NCBI GenBank assembly: GCA_903822495.1
Contig: CAIJPD010000045.1
Location: 121,580 to 185,579, forward strand
DNA from: an uncultured Chloroflexota bacterium
Lineage (GTDB): Bacteria; Chloroflexota; Limnocylindria; Limnocylindrales; CSP1-4
DNA: 64,000 bases
Direction of reading: 5' to 3'
The notes under the pieces were generated by a model, which worked only from the letters and a program-made list of their open reading frames with translations, was not told where the DNA came from and made no database searches. Both the position numbers and the translations under genes were made by a program. Of this stretch, positions 57,338 to 64,000 are shown piece after piece (within the stretch, counting starts at the first letter, position 1; every line of letters starts with the position of its first letter).

Positions 57338-57754
57338 CTAGGCCTTGATCCGCATGATCGCCGTCCAGGCCATCAGGCCGGCGACGGCGTGAAGGGCCCA
57401 GCCGGCCCACACGAGGATGTCGGTGTTGAAGTGGCTGACGAGGCCGCGGGCGTCTTCGACCAGGTAGAGCCCCGCGCCAAGGACGATCACCAGCCCAAGC
57501 AGGTACTGGCCCGTGGCGTTGTTCAGGGCGCTGGCGGGCGATCCGGGCCAGAAGCGCCAGGCCAGGATGATCCCCGCCGCCACAAGGGAGACGTAGGGGA
57601 GTCCGATCGAGTCCGTCAGCACGCCTAGGACTGCCCAGTCCGCGACCAGGACCAGCGCAGCCGTCGAGAGGACCGAGGCGGGCGGAGCGGGCGGCGTCGG
57701 CACGGCGCTTGCGGCACCGGCCGGCGCGGCGTTGGGAGCGGGCTGATCGGGCAT
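57338..57754 (-). CDS. Unrecognised small membrane protein
   Basis: A 138-residue protein. The first 35 residues are Ala/Pro-rich and probably cytosolic; four hydrophobic helices follow (LSTAALVLVADWAVLGVL, YVSLVAAGIILAW, YLLGLVIVLGAGLYLV and LHAVAGLMAWTAIM). No family was recognised. The ATG at 57754 is chosen over the track's longer ORF because GGAGG lies 5 nt upstream. It lies 100 bp after pfk on the same strand. Confidence 0.6.
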   Translation of the reverse strand: MPDQPAPNAAPAGAASAVPTPPAPPASVLSTAALVLVADWAVLGVLTDSIGLPYVSLVAAGIILAWRFWPGSPASALNNATGQYLLGLVIVLGAGLYLVEDARGLVSHFNTDILVWAGWALHAVAGLMAWTAIMRIKA

Positions 57755-57854
57755 CGCGACCTCCATCCGGTCATGTGGCATTGGGCCGGCAGAGCCGCCC
57801 CATCGGGCCAGCGCGAGCATACGCACCTCGTGCGCTTCCGAGAAGACCCTCCCG

Positions 57855-59036
57855 TCAGCCGAGGCCCACCAGCAGGAGGGGATCGCCCAGCTTGCCGTCA
57901 TAGCGGGGTCGGAAGCGGTCCGGGTTGTACATCTTCGCCACGTCCACGGTCCGCGGGCCCGCCCCGATCGGCGGCAGCTCGGTGTGTGCGTAATTGCCGT
58001 CGCGGATCGCCGTCATCCGCCCCGTGACGCCATCCGCGATGAGGTCCATCGCGACATTCGCAAAGGTGATGGCGACCATCTGGTCCAGGGAGTCGGCTTC
58101 GCCGCTGCGCAGGTCGTAGGTCAGCTCGGAGTGCACCGTGTCGAAGCCCGTCAGGCGCAGGAGGTCGGCGGCCAGCGCCTCCCCGACATTCGCCTTGCGC
58201 CGGTGCCCGAAGGCATCGGCCGCGCCGACTTCCGCGATCTGCCCGTCGATGGGGACCGCGCCCTCGGCAGCAATGACGAACGCATAGCGGCTGGGGTTTG
58301 CCGCGTGGTCGGCGGTGAGGATGGCCGCCAGGTGCTCCAGGTCGTATGGCGCCTCGGGGATCACGCACCGGCCCGACGTGACGTAGGCCGCGTAGAGGGC
58401 GGAGAACCCGGCATCGCGACCAAAGATCCGGAAGACCCCGATCCGCTCATGGCTGCCCAGCGTGGTCCGCTGCCGGGTGATCAGCTCCTTCGCGCGGGTG
58501 ATCGCGGACGAGAACCCGATGCAGTACTCGGTCCCCTGGACGTCGTTGTCCATCGTCTTCGGGATGCCGATCACGGGCACGCCCGCCGCGTTGAGGATGG
58601 TCGCGAAGCTGAGCGTGTCGTCGCCACCGATGGTGACCAGGACGTCCAGGCCCAGTGCCTCGACCTGGTCCACCACGACCGAGGTCAGGTCGTACACGCC
58701 CTCGACGCCGGTGCGCAGGGGCGCCCGGGACGCCGCATCCAGCCAGGCGGGCAACCCGGCCGCCTTCATCCTGGCGGGGTTGGTCCGGGAGGTGTGGAGG
58801 ATGGTCCCGCCGGTTCGGTCGATCGTCCGGGTGTTGATCCGGTCCAGGGTGCGCAGATAGGTTGGGTCCCGTTCCGCGCCGGGCCGGGGGTGGGTGAGGC
58901 CCTGCCAGCCGCGGCGGATGCCGATCACCTCATAGCCCAGGTCGGTGGAGCGATAGACCACGCTCTTGATGACGGAGTTCAGGCCGGGAACGTCGCCGCC
59001 CCCGGTGAGGATGCCGATCCGGCGCGGTCGCTGCAT
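57855..59036 (-). CDS. pfp: 6-phosphofructokinase, predicted PPi-dependent
   Basis: A 393-residue PFK. TGGGDVPGLN opens the fold, GFSSAITRAKELI and FRIFGRDAG follow, and GEALAADLLR lies late. At the phosphoryl-donor site it has GGDDT (Asp140) and PKTMDND (Lys160), the pair found in pyrophosphate-dependent enzymes, where ATP-PFKs have GGDGS and PGTIDND. The reaction would be reversible. The ATG at 59036 has TAGGAT (minus strand) 6 nt upstream, a leaderless-type start. The donor call is inferred from two residues; the symbol pfp is used in that sense. Confidence 0.85.
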   Translation of the reverse strand: MQRPRRIGILTGGGDVPGLNSVIKSVVYRSTDLGYEVIGIRRGWQGLTHPRPGAERDPTYLRTLDRINTRTIDRTGGTILHTSRTNPARMKAAGLPAWLDAASRAPLRTGVEGVYDLTSVVVDQVEALGLDVLVTIGGDDTLSFATILNAAGVPVIGIPKTMDNDVQGTEYCIGFSSAITRAKELITRQRTTLGSHERIGVFRIFGRDAGFSALYAAYVTSGRCVIPEAPYDLEHLAAILTADHAANPSRYAFVIAAEGAVPIDGQIAEVGAADAFGHRRKANVGEALAADLLRLTGFDTVHSELTYDLRSGEADSLDQMVAITFANVAMDLIADGVTGRMTAIRDGNYAHTELPPIGAGPRTVDVAKMYNPDRFRPRYDGKLGDPLLLVGLG

Positions 59037-59154
59037 GACGCAATCCTAGCGCGCGTCCCGGGTGCCCCACCATCGGCCAACCGGCCCATCCTGGTCCGGG
59101 TCTGACGAGCGCGATCCATGTCTCGTGGCCTCGTCGAGGACACTGCTGGCGCCG

Positions 59155-59160
59155 GTATGA
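59155..59160 (+). promoter_or_regulatory. -10-like element upstream of TadA-like gene
   Basis: TATGAT lies close upstream of the ATG at 59168 and no SD is present. It may give a leaderless transcript. Confidence 0.4.
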
Positions 59161-59167
59161 TCGAGGC

Positions 59168-59593
59168 ATGAACTACGAGTTGTTCATGGGTGAGGCCATC
59201 GCGGAGGCCCGCGCCGCCCTGGCGCACGGCCAGCGTCCGCATGCCGCGGTCGCCGTCGTCGATGACGCGATGGTCGCGCGGGGCCACGACCGGGTCGCCG
59301 AACTGGACGATCCCACGGCCCATGCCGTGATCGTGGCGCTCCGCGAGGCGGCCCGGAAGCTGGGCCGGGAGCGGCTCGGCGACGCAACCATCTTCGCCAC
59401 GGTCGAGCCGTGCGTGATGTGCATCGGGGCGCTGCTCGAGAGCGATGTCGCCGCGCTCGTCTTCGCGGCCCCCAATCGGACCGACGGCGCCGCCGGCTCC
59501 GTCATCCAGCTGGCCGAGCACCCGGACCTCCGCCGCCACCTCAAGGTCGTCAGCGGCATCCGCCGCGACGAGGTCGAGGACCTCCTGGGCTGA
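59168..59593 (+). CDS. TadA-like deaminase lacking the catalytic Glu
   Basis: A 141-residue protein of the cytidine deaminase fold, closest by pattern to tRNA adenosine-34 deaminase TadA (DPTAHA, TVEPCVMCIGAL, DGAAGS, late HP..R.LKVVSGI). Zinc ligands His52, Cys82 and Cys85 are present. The motif should be HAE; here it is HAV, with Val54 (codon GTG at 59327-59329) where the proton-shuttling Glu belongs. The Asn in the usual GxNR segment is Asp41. It may be inactive or have another role. The ATG start follows a -10-like element directly. Confidence 0.8.
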   Translation: MNYELFMGEAIAEARAALAHGQRPHAAVAVVDDAMVARGHDRVAELDDPTAHAVIVALREAARKLGRERLGDATIFATVEPCVMCIGALLESDVAALVFAAPNRTDGAAGSVIQLAEHPDLRRHLKVVSGIRRDEVEDLLG

Positions 59594-59679
59594 GTCCCGG
59601 GCACGTTCCGGGCCGGTCCGCGGCAGGCCGCGTCGCCGCGGCGGGGGGTGGGGGTCGCCAGTTTGGTATCCTCCGCGAC

Positions 59680-59765
59680 GGAGAGGTGTCCGAGTGGTCG
59701 ATGGTGCCGCTCTCGAAAAGCGGTCTGCGCAAGCAGCGTGGGTTCGAATCCCACCCTCTCCGCCA
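59680..59765 (+). tRNA. tRNA-Ser (anticodon CGA)
   Basis: An 86-nt class II tRNA with acceptor GGAGAGG/CCTCTCC, anticodon loop CTCGAAA on stem CCGCT/AGCGG reading UCG, a long variable arm and encoded CCA. TATCCT at 59667 is a plausible -10. Confidence 0.96.
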
Positions 59766-59872
59766 GGTGCTCGCGTCACGGATCGCGCCGGGCGATGTCC
59801 GGCCACGCTCATTGCCTGATCCTGTTGACTCGCGCTGACGCGCCTCTTCCGCGGGGCCGTCGACACCATCGC

Positions 59873-59960
59873 GGAGAGGTCGCCTAGTGGACTATGGCGC
59901 CGCACTGGAAATGCGGTTCGGGGCAACCCGTCGAGGGTTCGAATCCCTCCCTCTCCGCCA
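59873..59960 (+). tRNA. tRNA-Ser (anticodon GGA)
   Basis: An 88-nt class II tRNA with acceptor GGAGAGG/CCTCTCC, anticodon loop CTGGAAA on stem CCGCA/TGCGG reading UCC/UCU, a long variable arm and encoded CCA. It lies 107 bp after tRNA-Ser(CGA). Confidence 0.96.
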
Positions 59961-60040
59961 CACCGCCCCAGCGGCGGACGCCCCTCCGTTCGGCGTGGAG
60001 CCGTCCGGCTCGCCTCGTCCGACCCGGCGGCCCATTCGGG

Positions 60041-60046
60041 TACACT
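60041..60046 (+). promoter_or_regulatory. -10 element of SRP RNA gene
   Basis: TACACT lies 6 nt upstream of the predicted RNA 5' end at 60053; the -35 region is weak. Confidence 0.5.
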
Positions 60047-60052
60047 GCCACA

Positions 60053-60318
60053 GCCGTGCTAGGCGGGGAACTAGCGGTGCCCTGTACCTGCAATCCGCTC
60101 CAGCAGGGCTGAATTCCCTCCCGAGGTCTCCGCTCTCGAACGCTGCCGTCGTGGGTGACGTTGAGGGCCGGGTCCCGCGCAGCGGCGAACCGCGATCCGT
60201 GTCAGGTCCGGAAGGAAGCAGCACTAAGCGACCATCGCCGGGTGCCGCGGAACGGCCTGGCCCGAGCCACGCACGAACGTGGGCACGAGAGTCCCCAGAT
60301 CGACGGAGGGTGCACGGC
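60053..60318 (+). ncRNA. ffs: Signal recognition particle RNA, large (Alu-containing) type
   Basis: A RNA of about 266 nt. The Alu domain is recognisable from GCCGTGCTAGGCGGGGAAC, GCGGTGCCCTGTACCTGCAA and AGCAGGGCTGA, as in the Bacillus scRNA. The S domain has GTCAGGTCCGGAAGGAAGCA, the Ffh-binding core. The 5' GCCGTGC pairs with 3' GCACGGC at 60312-60318, which fixes the ends to within a few bases. It targets ribosome-nascent-chain complexes to the membrane. dnaX starts 36 nt downstream. Confidence 0.95.
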
Positions 60319-60353
60319 ACCTTCCTCCCGCTCGCCGCGCGCGCAGGAGCCAC

Positions 60354-62117
60354 GTGACCTCGACGATTCCGCACCAGGCCATCTACCGTCGCTGGCGGGC
60401 CCAGACCTTCAGCCAGATCGTGGGCCAGGAGGCGGTCGTCGCCACGCTTCGCAACGCCGTCCGGAGCGGCCGCGTCTCCCACGCGATCCTGTTCGTCGGA
60501 CCGCGCGGCACCGGCAAGACCTCCCTCGCCCGGATCCTCGCCAAGGCCCTCAACTGCACCAACCTGCAGGACGGCGATCCGTGCGATGCCTGCCCGGCCT
60601 GCGTCGCGATCCGGGAGGGAACCACCCTCGACGTGATCGAGATTGACGCCGCATCCAACCGCGGCATCAACGAGGTCCGCGAGCTGCGTGACCGGCTGCA
60701 GTACGCGCCGTCGTCGCTCCGTCGCAAGGTGTACATCCTCGACGAGGCGCACCAGATCACGAAGGATGCCTGGAACGCGCTCCTCAAGTCGCTCGAGGAG
60801 CCACCGGACTTCGTCGTGTTCATGTTCGCGTCAACCCACCCACAGGACTTCCCGCCCGCGATCCTGTCGCGGCTGCAGCGCTACGACGTCCGGCGGCTGA
60901 CGACCACGGAGATCGAAGGCAAGCTCGAACGAATCCTGGCCGCCGATGGGCACGCCGCGGAGCCGGGCGCCCTGCGCCTCATCGCCCGCCTGGCCGCCGG
61001 CGGCATGCGCGACGCGGAGTCGATGCTGGACCAGCTGCTCTCATCCACCGCGGGGCGCCTCGACGAGTCGTCGGTTCGTGACCTGCTGGGGCTGGCCGAG
61101 GCCGATGCCATCGAGCGGTTCATCGGCGCGCTGGTGGCCCGGGATCCCGTGTCGGGCATCGCTGTCCTCGACGAGCTCGAGGATCGTGGTCGAGACCTCC
61201 GGACCTTCGTCGACCAGGTGGCCGAAGGGATTCGGTCCGCCCTCGTCGGTGGGCTTGCTGCCGGGGCAGCGCCCGGGCGTCAGGCCGGGCTCATCGCCGC
61301 CGCGCGCGGGCTGTCCGGGATCGATCCATCGAGGGCCGGGATCGGAGGACTCCGCCTCCAGCTCGAGCTGGCCCTCTTCGGTCAGGGCGTCGCCGCCGAC
61401 CCAGGCGCAGACCCGCTGGAGACGCGCCCGGTCATCGAGCGTTCCGGACCCGGCTCGCAGATGGCGGCCCGTCCGGCGGCCCTTGCGGGTCCCGTGTCGG
61501 ACCCGGTGCCGGCGCGCGCGTCCGGTCCGTCGTCCCCGCCGCCCGCACCGGCCACGGACCAGCCCGCGTGGCAATCCCATGCGTCGGCAGCCCCCCCTGG
61601 CGACCTTCCGGGCCGGCCCGCCGCCATGCCCCGCGTCAGTCCGCTCCGCGACGATGCACGGCCATCGCCCGCCGTCGCGTCAACCCACGGTCTGGCCGCG
61701 TTCCCGTCGCCATCGGGCCAGGATGCCCCCCCGGCTCCGACACAGGCCGGCGCACCACGGACCTCGGACCTGGCCCGCCTTCGGGAGCTCTGGCCGCAGA
61801 TCGTCGCCCACATCAGCGCGCATCCCCCGACCCGTCCGCTGATCATCGCGTGCAGGCCCATCTCGGTCGAAGGCAACATCGTGACGCTCGGCTTCCCCGA
61901 GGATCAGGCGTTCCTGAAGGACGTCGCGTTCCGGCGCCGGCCCAACCTGGAGTCCGGCATCGGCCAGTTCCTCGGGCACGAGGTCAACGTCCGGTGTGTC
62001 GCGACCAACCTCGACGCCGTCGCGGTCCAGACAGCCAACTCCGACGCGGCCTTCCTCCTGGAGGAGGCGCGCCGGATCTTCGCCGACGACATCGTGGAGC
62101 CCGGCGAGGTGCGCTGA
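60354..62117 (+). CDS. dnaX: DNA polymerase III subunit gamma/tau
   Basis: A 587-residue clamp-loader ATPase. Walker A is GPRGTGKTS near residue 41, a zinc module CNCTNLQ...CDACPAC follows, and Walker B is VYILDEAH. Domain III covers about residues 245-360. A Pro/Ala-rich linker of about 120 residues precedes a C-terminal tau-like domain (LRELWPQIVAHISAHPPTRPL). The sensor SRC is SRLQRY here. The GTG at 60354 has AGGAG 4 nt upstream; the track's start lies in the SRP RNA. No clear programmed-frameshift slippery site was seen. It is followed by the 29-bp repeats, ybaB and recR. Confidence 0.95.
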   Translation: MTSTIPHQAIYRRWRAQTFSQIVGQEAVVATLRNAVRSGRVSHAILFVGPRGTGKTSLARILAKALNCTNLQDGDPCDACPACVAIREGTTLDVIEIDAASNRGINEVRELRDRLQYAPSSLRRKVYILDEAHQITKDAWNALLKSLEEPPDFVVFMFASTHPQDFPPAILSRLQRYDVRRLTTTEIEGKLERILAADGHAAEPGALRLIARLAAGGMRDAESMLDQLLSSTAGRLDESSVRDLLGLAEADAIERFIGALVARDPVSGIAVLDELEDRGRDLRTFVDQVAEGIRSALVGGLAAGAAPGRQAGLIAAARGLSGIDPSRAGIGGLRLQLELALFGQGVAADPGADPLETRPVIERSGPGSQMAARPAALAGPVSDPVPARASGPSSPPPAPATDQPAWQSHASAAPPGDLPGRPAAMPRVSPLRDDARPSPAVASTHGLAAFPSPSGQDAPPAPTQAGAPRTSDLARLRELWPQIVAHISAHPPTRPLIIACRPISVEGNIVTLGFPEDQAFLKDVAFRRRPNLESGIGQFLGHEVNVRCVATNLDAVAVQTANSDAAFLLEEARRIFADDIVEPGEVR

Positions 62118-62134
62118 CCGAGTTCTGCACGACG

Positions 62135-62271
62135 CGGCGCCATCCTGCAGACTGGCCGAATGGCCGCGCCATCCCGCAGACTGGCCGAATGGCGGCGCCA
62201 TCCCGCAGACTGGCCGAATGGCGGCGCCATCCCGCAGACTGGCCGAATGGCGGCGCCATCCCGCAGACTGG
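62135..62271. repeat. 29-bp tandem repeat, about 4.7 copies
   Basis: Unit CGGCGCCATCCCGCAGACTG plus GCCGAATGG, repeated at 62135, 62164, 62193, 62222 and partially at 62251-62271. Units 3 and 4 are identical; unit 1 has a T for C, and unit 2 has C for G near its start. CGCCAT and ATGGCG within each unit can pair across 16 nt. It lies between dnaX and ybaB; 29 is not divisible by three, so it does not encode a repeated peptide in one frame. Confidence 0.95.
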
Positions 62272-62306
62272 CGGCGCCCGAGATGAATCAGGAGGACTGA
62301 CAGACC

Positions 62307-62612
62307 ATGGGCATGGCGAATCTGCAGCGAATGGCTCAGCAGATGCAGCAGGAGATGGCCCGGGTCCAGGCGGAGCTGGACACGGCGACCGTCGACGGCT
62401 CGGCTGGTGGTGGCGTCGTCCGCGCAACCGTGACCGGCAAGCAGGAGCTCGTCAGCGTCACGATCGATCCGTCGGCGGTCGATCCCGCGGACGTCGAGAT
62501 GCTCCAGGACCTGGTTGTCGCGGCCGTCAACGACGCGCTGTCGGGCTCGCGCCGGCTGGCCGAGCAGAAGATGGCCGCCGTGACGGGCGGTCTGCGCATT
62601 CCGGGCCTCTAG
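62307..62612 (+). CDS. ybaB: YbaB/EbfC family nucleoid-associated protein
   Basis: A 101-residue DNA-binding dimer of the YbaB/EbfC type. The N-terminal helix NLQRMAQQMQQEMARVQAEL, then VRATVTGKQELVSVTIDPSAV and a C-terminal helix with a short tail. GGAGG is 11 nt upstream of the ATG at 62307; an ATG at 62313 (MANLQRM) is an alternative with better family fit. The gene sits between dnaX and recR, a common bacterial order. Confidence 0.92.
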   Translation: MGMANLQRMAQQMQQEMARVQAELDTATVDGSAGGGVVRATVTGKQELVSVTIDPSAVDPADVEMLQDLVVAAVNDALSGSRRLAEQKMAAVTGGLRIPGL

Positions 62613-62624
62613 TCGGCCGTCGGC

Positions 62625-63257
62625 GTGGCGACCCCGCTGATCGAGCCGGTCGCCCGGCTCATCGAGGCATTCAGCCGTCTGCCCGGCATCGGGCCGAAGA
62701 CGGCGCAGCGCCTGACGTTCCATATCCTGCGAGCGCCGGACGCCGACGCCAGAGTCCTGGCGGCAGCCCTGATCGCCGTCCGCGACCAGGTCGTCTTCTG
62801 CGCACGCTGCTTCAATATCAGCGACGCACCCCTGTGCGCGATCTGTCGTGACACCGCCCGTGACGAGACACGCCTCTGCGTGGTCGAGGAACCGCTCGAT
62901 GTCCTGGCCCTCGAGCGCACGGGCGAGTTCCGCGGCGCCTATCACGTCCTGCACGGGGCAATCTCGCCCATCGACGGAATCGGACCGGACCGGCTGCGCA
63001 TACGTGAACTGATCGACCGCGCAGACCAGGCGCAGCGGGAAGGGCACCCCCTGGTCGAGGTCGTGATCGCCACCAACCCAACCCTGGAGGGCGAGGCAAC
63101 GGCCATGTACCTGGCGGAGCGGCTCGATCACCTCGTCGGCGCTGTGACACGGATCGCACGAGGCCTGCCTGTCGGCGGCGACCTGGAGTACGCCGATGAG
63201 GTCACCTTGATCCGGGCGCTCCAGGGACGGCGTCCGGTCGAAGGTCACGGTCGGTGA
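62625..63257 (+). CDS. recR: Recombination mediator RecR
   Basis: A 210-residue protein that loads RecA with RecF/RecO at gaps. A helix-hairpin-helix (LPGIGPKTAQRLTFHIL), a four-Cys zinc site (CARCFNISDAPLCAIC), a Toprim domain (VVEEPLDVLALERTGEF) and the closing GGDLEYADEVTLIRALQGRR are all present. The GTG start at 62625 is 12 bp after ybaB. Its stop overlaps the next gene's GTG. Confidence 0.95.
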   Translation: MATPLIEPVARLIEAFSRLPGIGPKTAQRLTFHILRAPDADARVLAAALIAVRDQVVFCARCFNISDAPLCAICRDTARDETRLCVVEEPLDVLALERTGEFRGAYHVLHGAISPIDGIGPDRLRIRELIDRADQAQREGHPLVEVVIATNPTLEGEATAMYLAERLDHLVGAVTRIARGLPVGGDLEYADEVTLIRALQGRRPVEGHGR

Positions 63258-63439
63258 GCCAGCTGCTGGCCGAGATCGGCCTTCGCCTCGCCAAGATCGC
63301 GGTGGCAGCCGTTCTCGGCCTCATCGTCTACCTGGTGCTGACAGGCCTGATGGGCGCAACGGGGTCACCGGAGCTGGCCTTGCTGGCGTGGCTCAGCGCC
63401 GCCGCCGCGCTCCTCCTGGTGGAATCCAGCCCGATCTGA
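63254..63439 (+). CDS. Small two-helix membrane protein, unknown
   Basis: A 61-residue protein with two hydrophobic segments (AVAAVLGLIVYLVLTGLMG and LALLAWLSAAAALLLVE). The GTG start overlaps the recR stop by 4 nt (GTGA), which supports translation. No family is recognised. It is the last gene before the rRNA operon. Confidence 0.55.
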   Translation: MSQLLAEIGLRLAKIAVAAVLGLIVYLVLTGLMGATGSPELALLAWLSAAAALLLVESSPI

Positions 63440-63479
63440 GCACAAACAGTGCCACTTGCGGGGGCCCTGCAGGATCGGT

Positions 63480-63508
63480 TTGACAGGCGCCGGCAAGTAG
63501 CATAGTGT
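63480..63508 (+). promoter_or_regulatory. rrn promoter P1
   Basis: TTGACA, 17-nt spacer and TAGTGT, the first of two tandem promoters before 16S rRNA. Start predicted near 63515. Confidence 0.75.
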
Positions 63509-63578
63509 TCCACATCCCACCGCCTCCCCACGGAGGTGGCGAGGATCGGCAACGCCGGCCCCGTTCCGGGTCGCACGT

Positions 63579-63607
63579 TTGACACCCGGAACAGAACCCC
63601 CTAACAT
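63579..63607 (+). promoter_or_regulatory. rrn promoter P2
   Basis: TTGACA, 17-nt spacer and TAACAT. Start predicted near 63614. It lies 99 bp after P1 and 136 bp before the mature 16S end. The rest of the roughly 300-bp gap after the last gene holds only leader sequence. Confidence 0.82.
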
Positions 63608-63644
63608 GGTGGGTCCGCGCCGGTGGCAGTCGTGCCCCGAACGT

Positions 63645-63656
63645 TGCACCTTAACA
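63645..63656 (+). promoter_or_regulatory. rrn boxA antitermination element
   Basis: TGCACCTTAACA, followed by ATT, matches boxA of rRNA leaders, where NusB/NusE assemble an antitermination complex. Confidence 0.75.
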
Positions 63657-63742
63657 ATTGAAGAGTGGCAGGAAATCCGGGTAATGGATGTGCGAGTGGT
63701 CAGACCCTCGGACGAAGTCGCATTCGCAAGAATGCGCAGTTT

Positions 63743-64000
63743 CATTCGGAGAGTTTGATCCTGGCTCAGGATAAACGCTGGCGGCGTGCATGAGACATGC
63801 AAGTCGAACGGACGATCGAGGCTTGCTTCGGTCGTTAGTGGCGGACGGCTGAGTAACGCGTAGGTGACCTGCCCCGAAGTGGGGAATAACTGCCCGAAAG
63901 GGTGGCTAATACCGCATGTAGTGGTGCGTTCATTCGCACCAGTAAAGCCGCAAGGCGCTTCGGGAGGGGCCTGCGTCCGATTAGCTCGTTGGTGGGGTAA
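63743..64000 (+). rRNA. 16S ribosomal RNA, 5' part
   Basis: GAGTTTGATCCTGGCTCAG at 63751 is the universal 27F site, placing the mature 5' end near 63743 (give or take a few nt). The gene runs past the window edge. AAACGCTGGCGGCGTGCATGA and the V1 region suggest Chloroflexota. A GCATTC/GAATGC hairpin at 63720-63735 lies just upstream and may belong to processing. Confidence 0.97.

Noticed and set aside
59825-59830. TTGACT upstream of tRNA-Ser(GGA) as a promoter
   Set aside because: At 16-18 nt spacing the sequence is CTTCCG/TCCGCG, not a -10.
60354-62117. Programmed frameshift in dnaX producing gamma
   Set aside because: No A-rich slippery heptamer with a downstream stem was seen in the expected region; the tau-like full-length frame is uninterrupted.
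62135-62279. CRISPR array
   Set aside because: The 29-bp units are contiguous with no spacers, and no cas gene is present; it is a simple tandem repeat.

Overview
The window is a GC-rich bacterial chromosome segment with dense, mostly co-oriented housekeeping genes, frequent 1-14 nt gene overlaps, GTG/TTG starts and SD motifs of the GGAGG type. The 16S rRNA 5' end at the right edge, the gene complement (class I LysRS, Alu-type SRP RNA, K+-insensitive H+-pyrophosphatase, a CASTOR/POLLUX-like channel) and the T-box leader suggest a Chloroflexota lineage, possibly Limnocylindria/Ellin6529-like. That placement is an inference; only about 260 nt of 16S is visible. No phage, insertion sequence, CRISPR array or defence island was recognised.

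Layout. 1-6.7 kb: 3' end of an Lhr-type helicase, an MFS transporter, a DUF2157/DUF4401/GDYXXLXY membrane-protein operon and a CASTOR/POLLUX-like channel. 6.7-13.4 kb (minus): a molybdenum hydroxylase with a fused 2Fe-2S/Mo subunit plus FAD subunit, AzlC/AzlD and a second MFS carrier. 13.5-17.7 kb (plus): a DegV fatty-acid-binding protein, glutamate dehydrogenase, an unrecognised protein and a DRTGG P-loop protein. 17.7-21.8 kb (minus): coaX-coaBC-panB-panC. 22-26.8 kb (plus): an NCS2 purine permease, an M16 peptidase, a TPR-like protein and ndk. 26.8-30 kb (minus): an antiporter-like membrane protein, an unknown membrane protein and lepB. 30-39.2 kb (plus): a surface Ig/beta-propeller protein, hppA, uppP and greA-lysS-serS, then a decayed acetyltransferase and tRNA-Ser.

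40-55 kb is the core. A T-box-controlled trp operon (trpE-trpG-trpD-trpCFB-trpA, with TrpC, TrpF and TrpB fused in one polypeptide) runs rightward. A leftward aro operon (DAHP synthase-aroA-aroE-aroC-aroKB-aroQ-chorismate mutase) meets it with 18 bp between the stop codons. Together they encode every step from erythrose-4-phosphate plus PEP to tryptophan, and the branch to prephenate. The trp operon leader has a UGG specifier. The aro operon is preceded by an 11-residue leader peptide with a Phe-Phe-Tyr-Phe run, followed by an intrinsic terminator; the ORF track misses it.

55-64 kb holds further tRNAs (all four serine isoacceptor anticodon classes seen in the window, and tRNA-Arg with anticodon GCG), a nitroreductase, a PPi-type phosphofructokinase, a TadA-like deaminase lacking its catalytic Glu, the large SRP RNA, dnaX, a 29-bp tandem repeat, ybaB, recR, a small membrane protein and the start of an rrn operon with two tandem promoters and boxA.

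The observations I consider most worth checking are the TrpC-TrpF-TrpB fusion, the FFYF leader, and the pairing of tRNA-Arg(GCG) with a catalytically degenerate TadA. No wholly new defence or mobile system was found.
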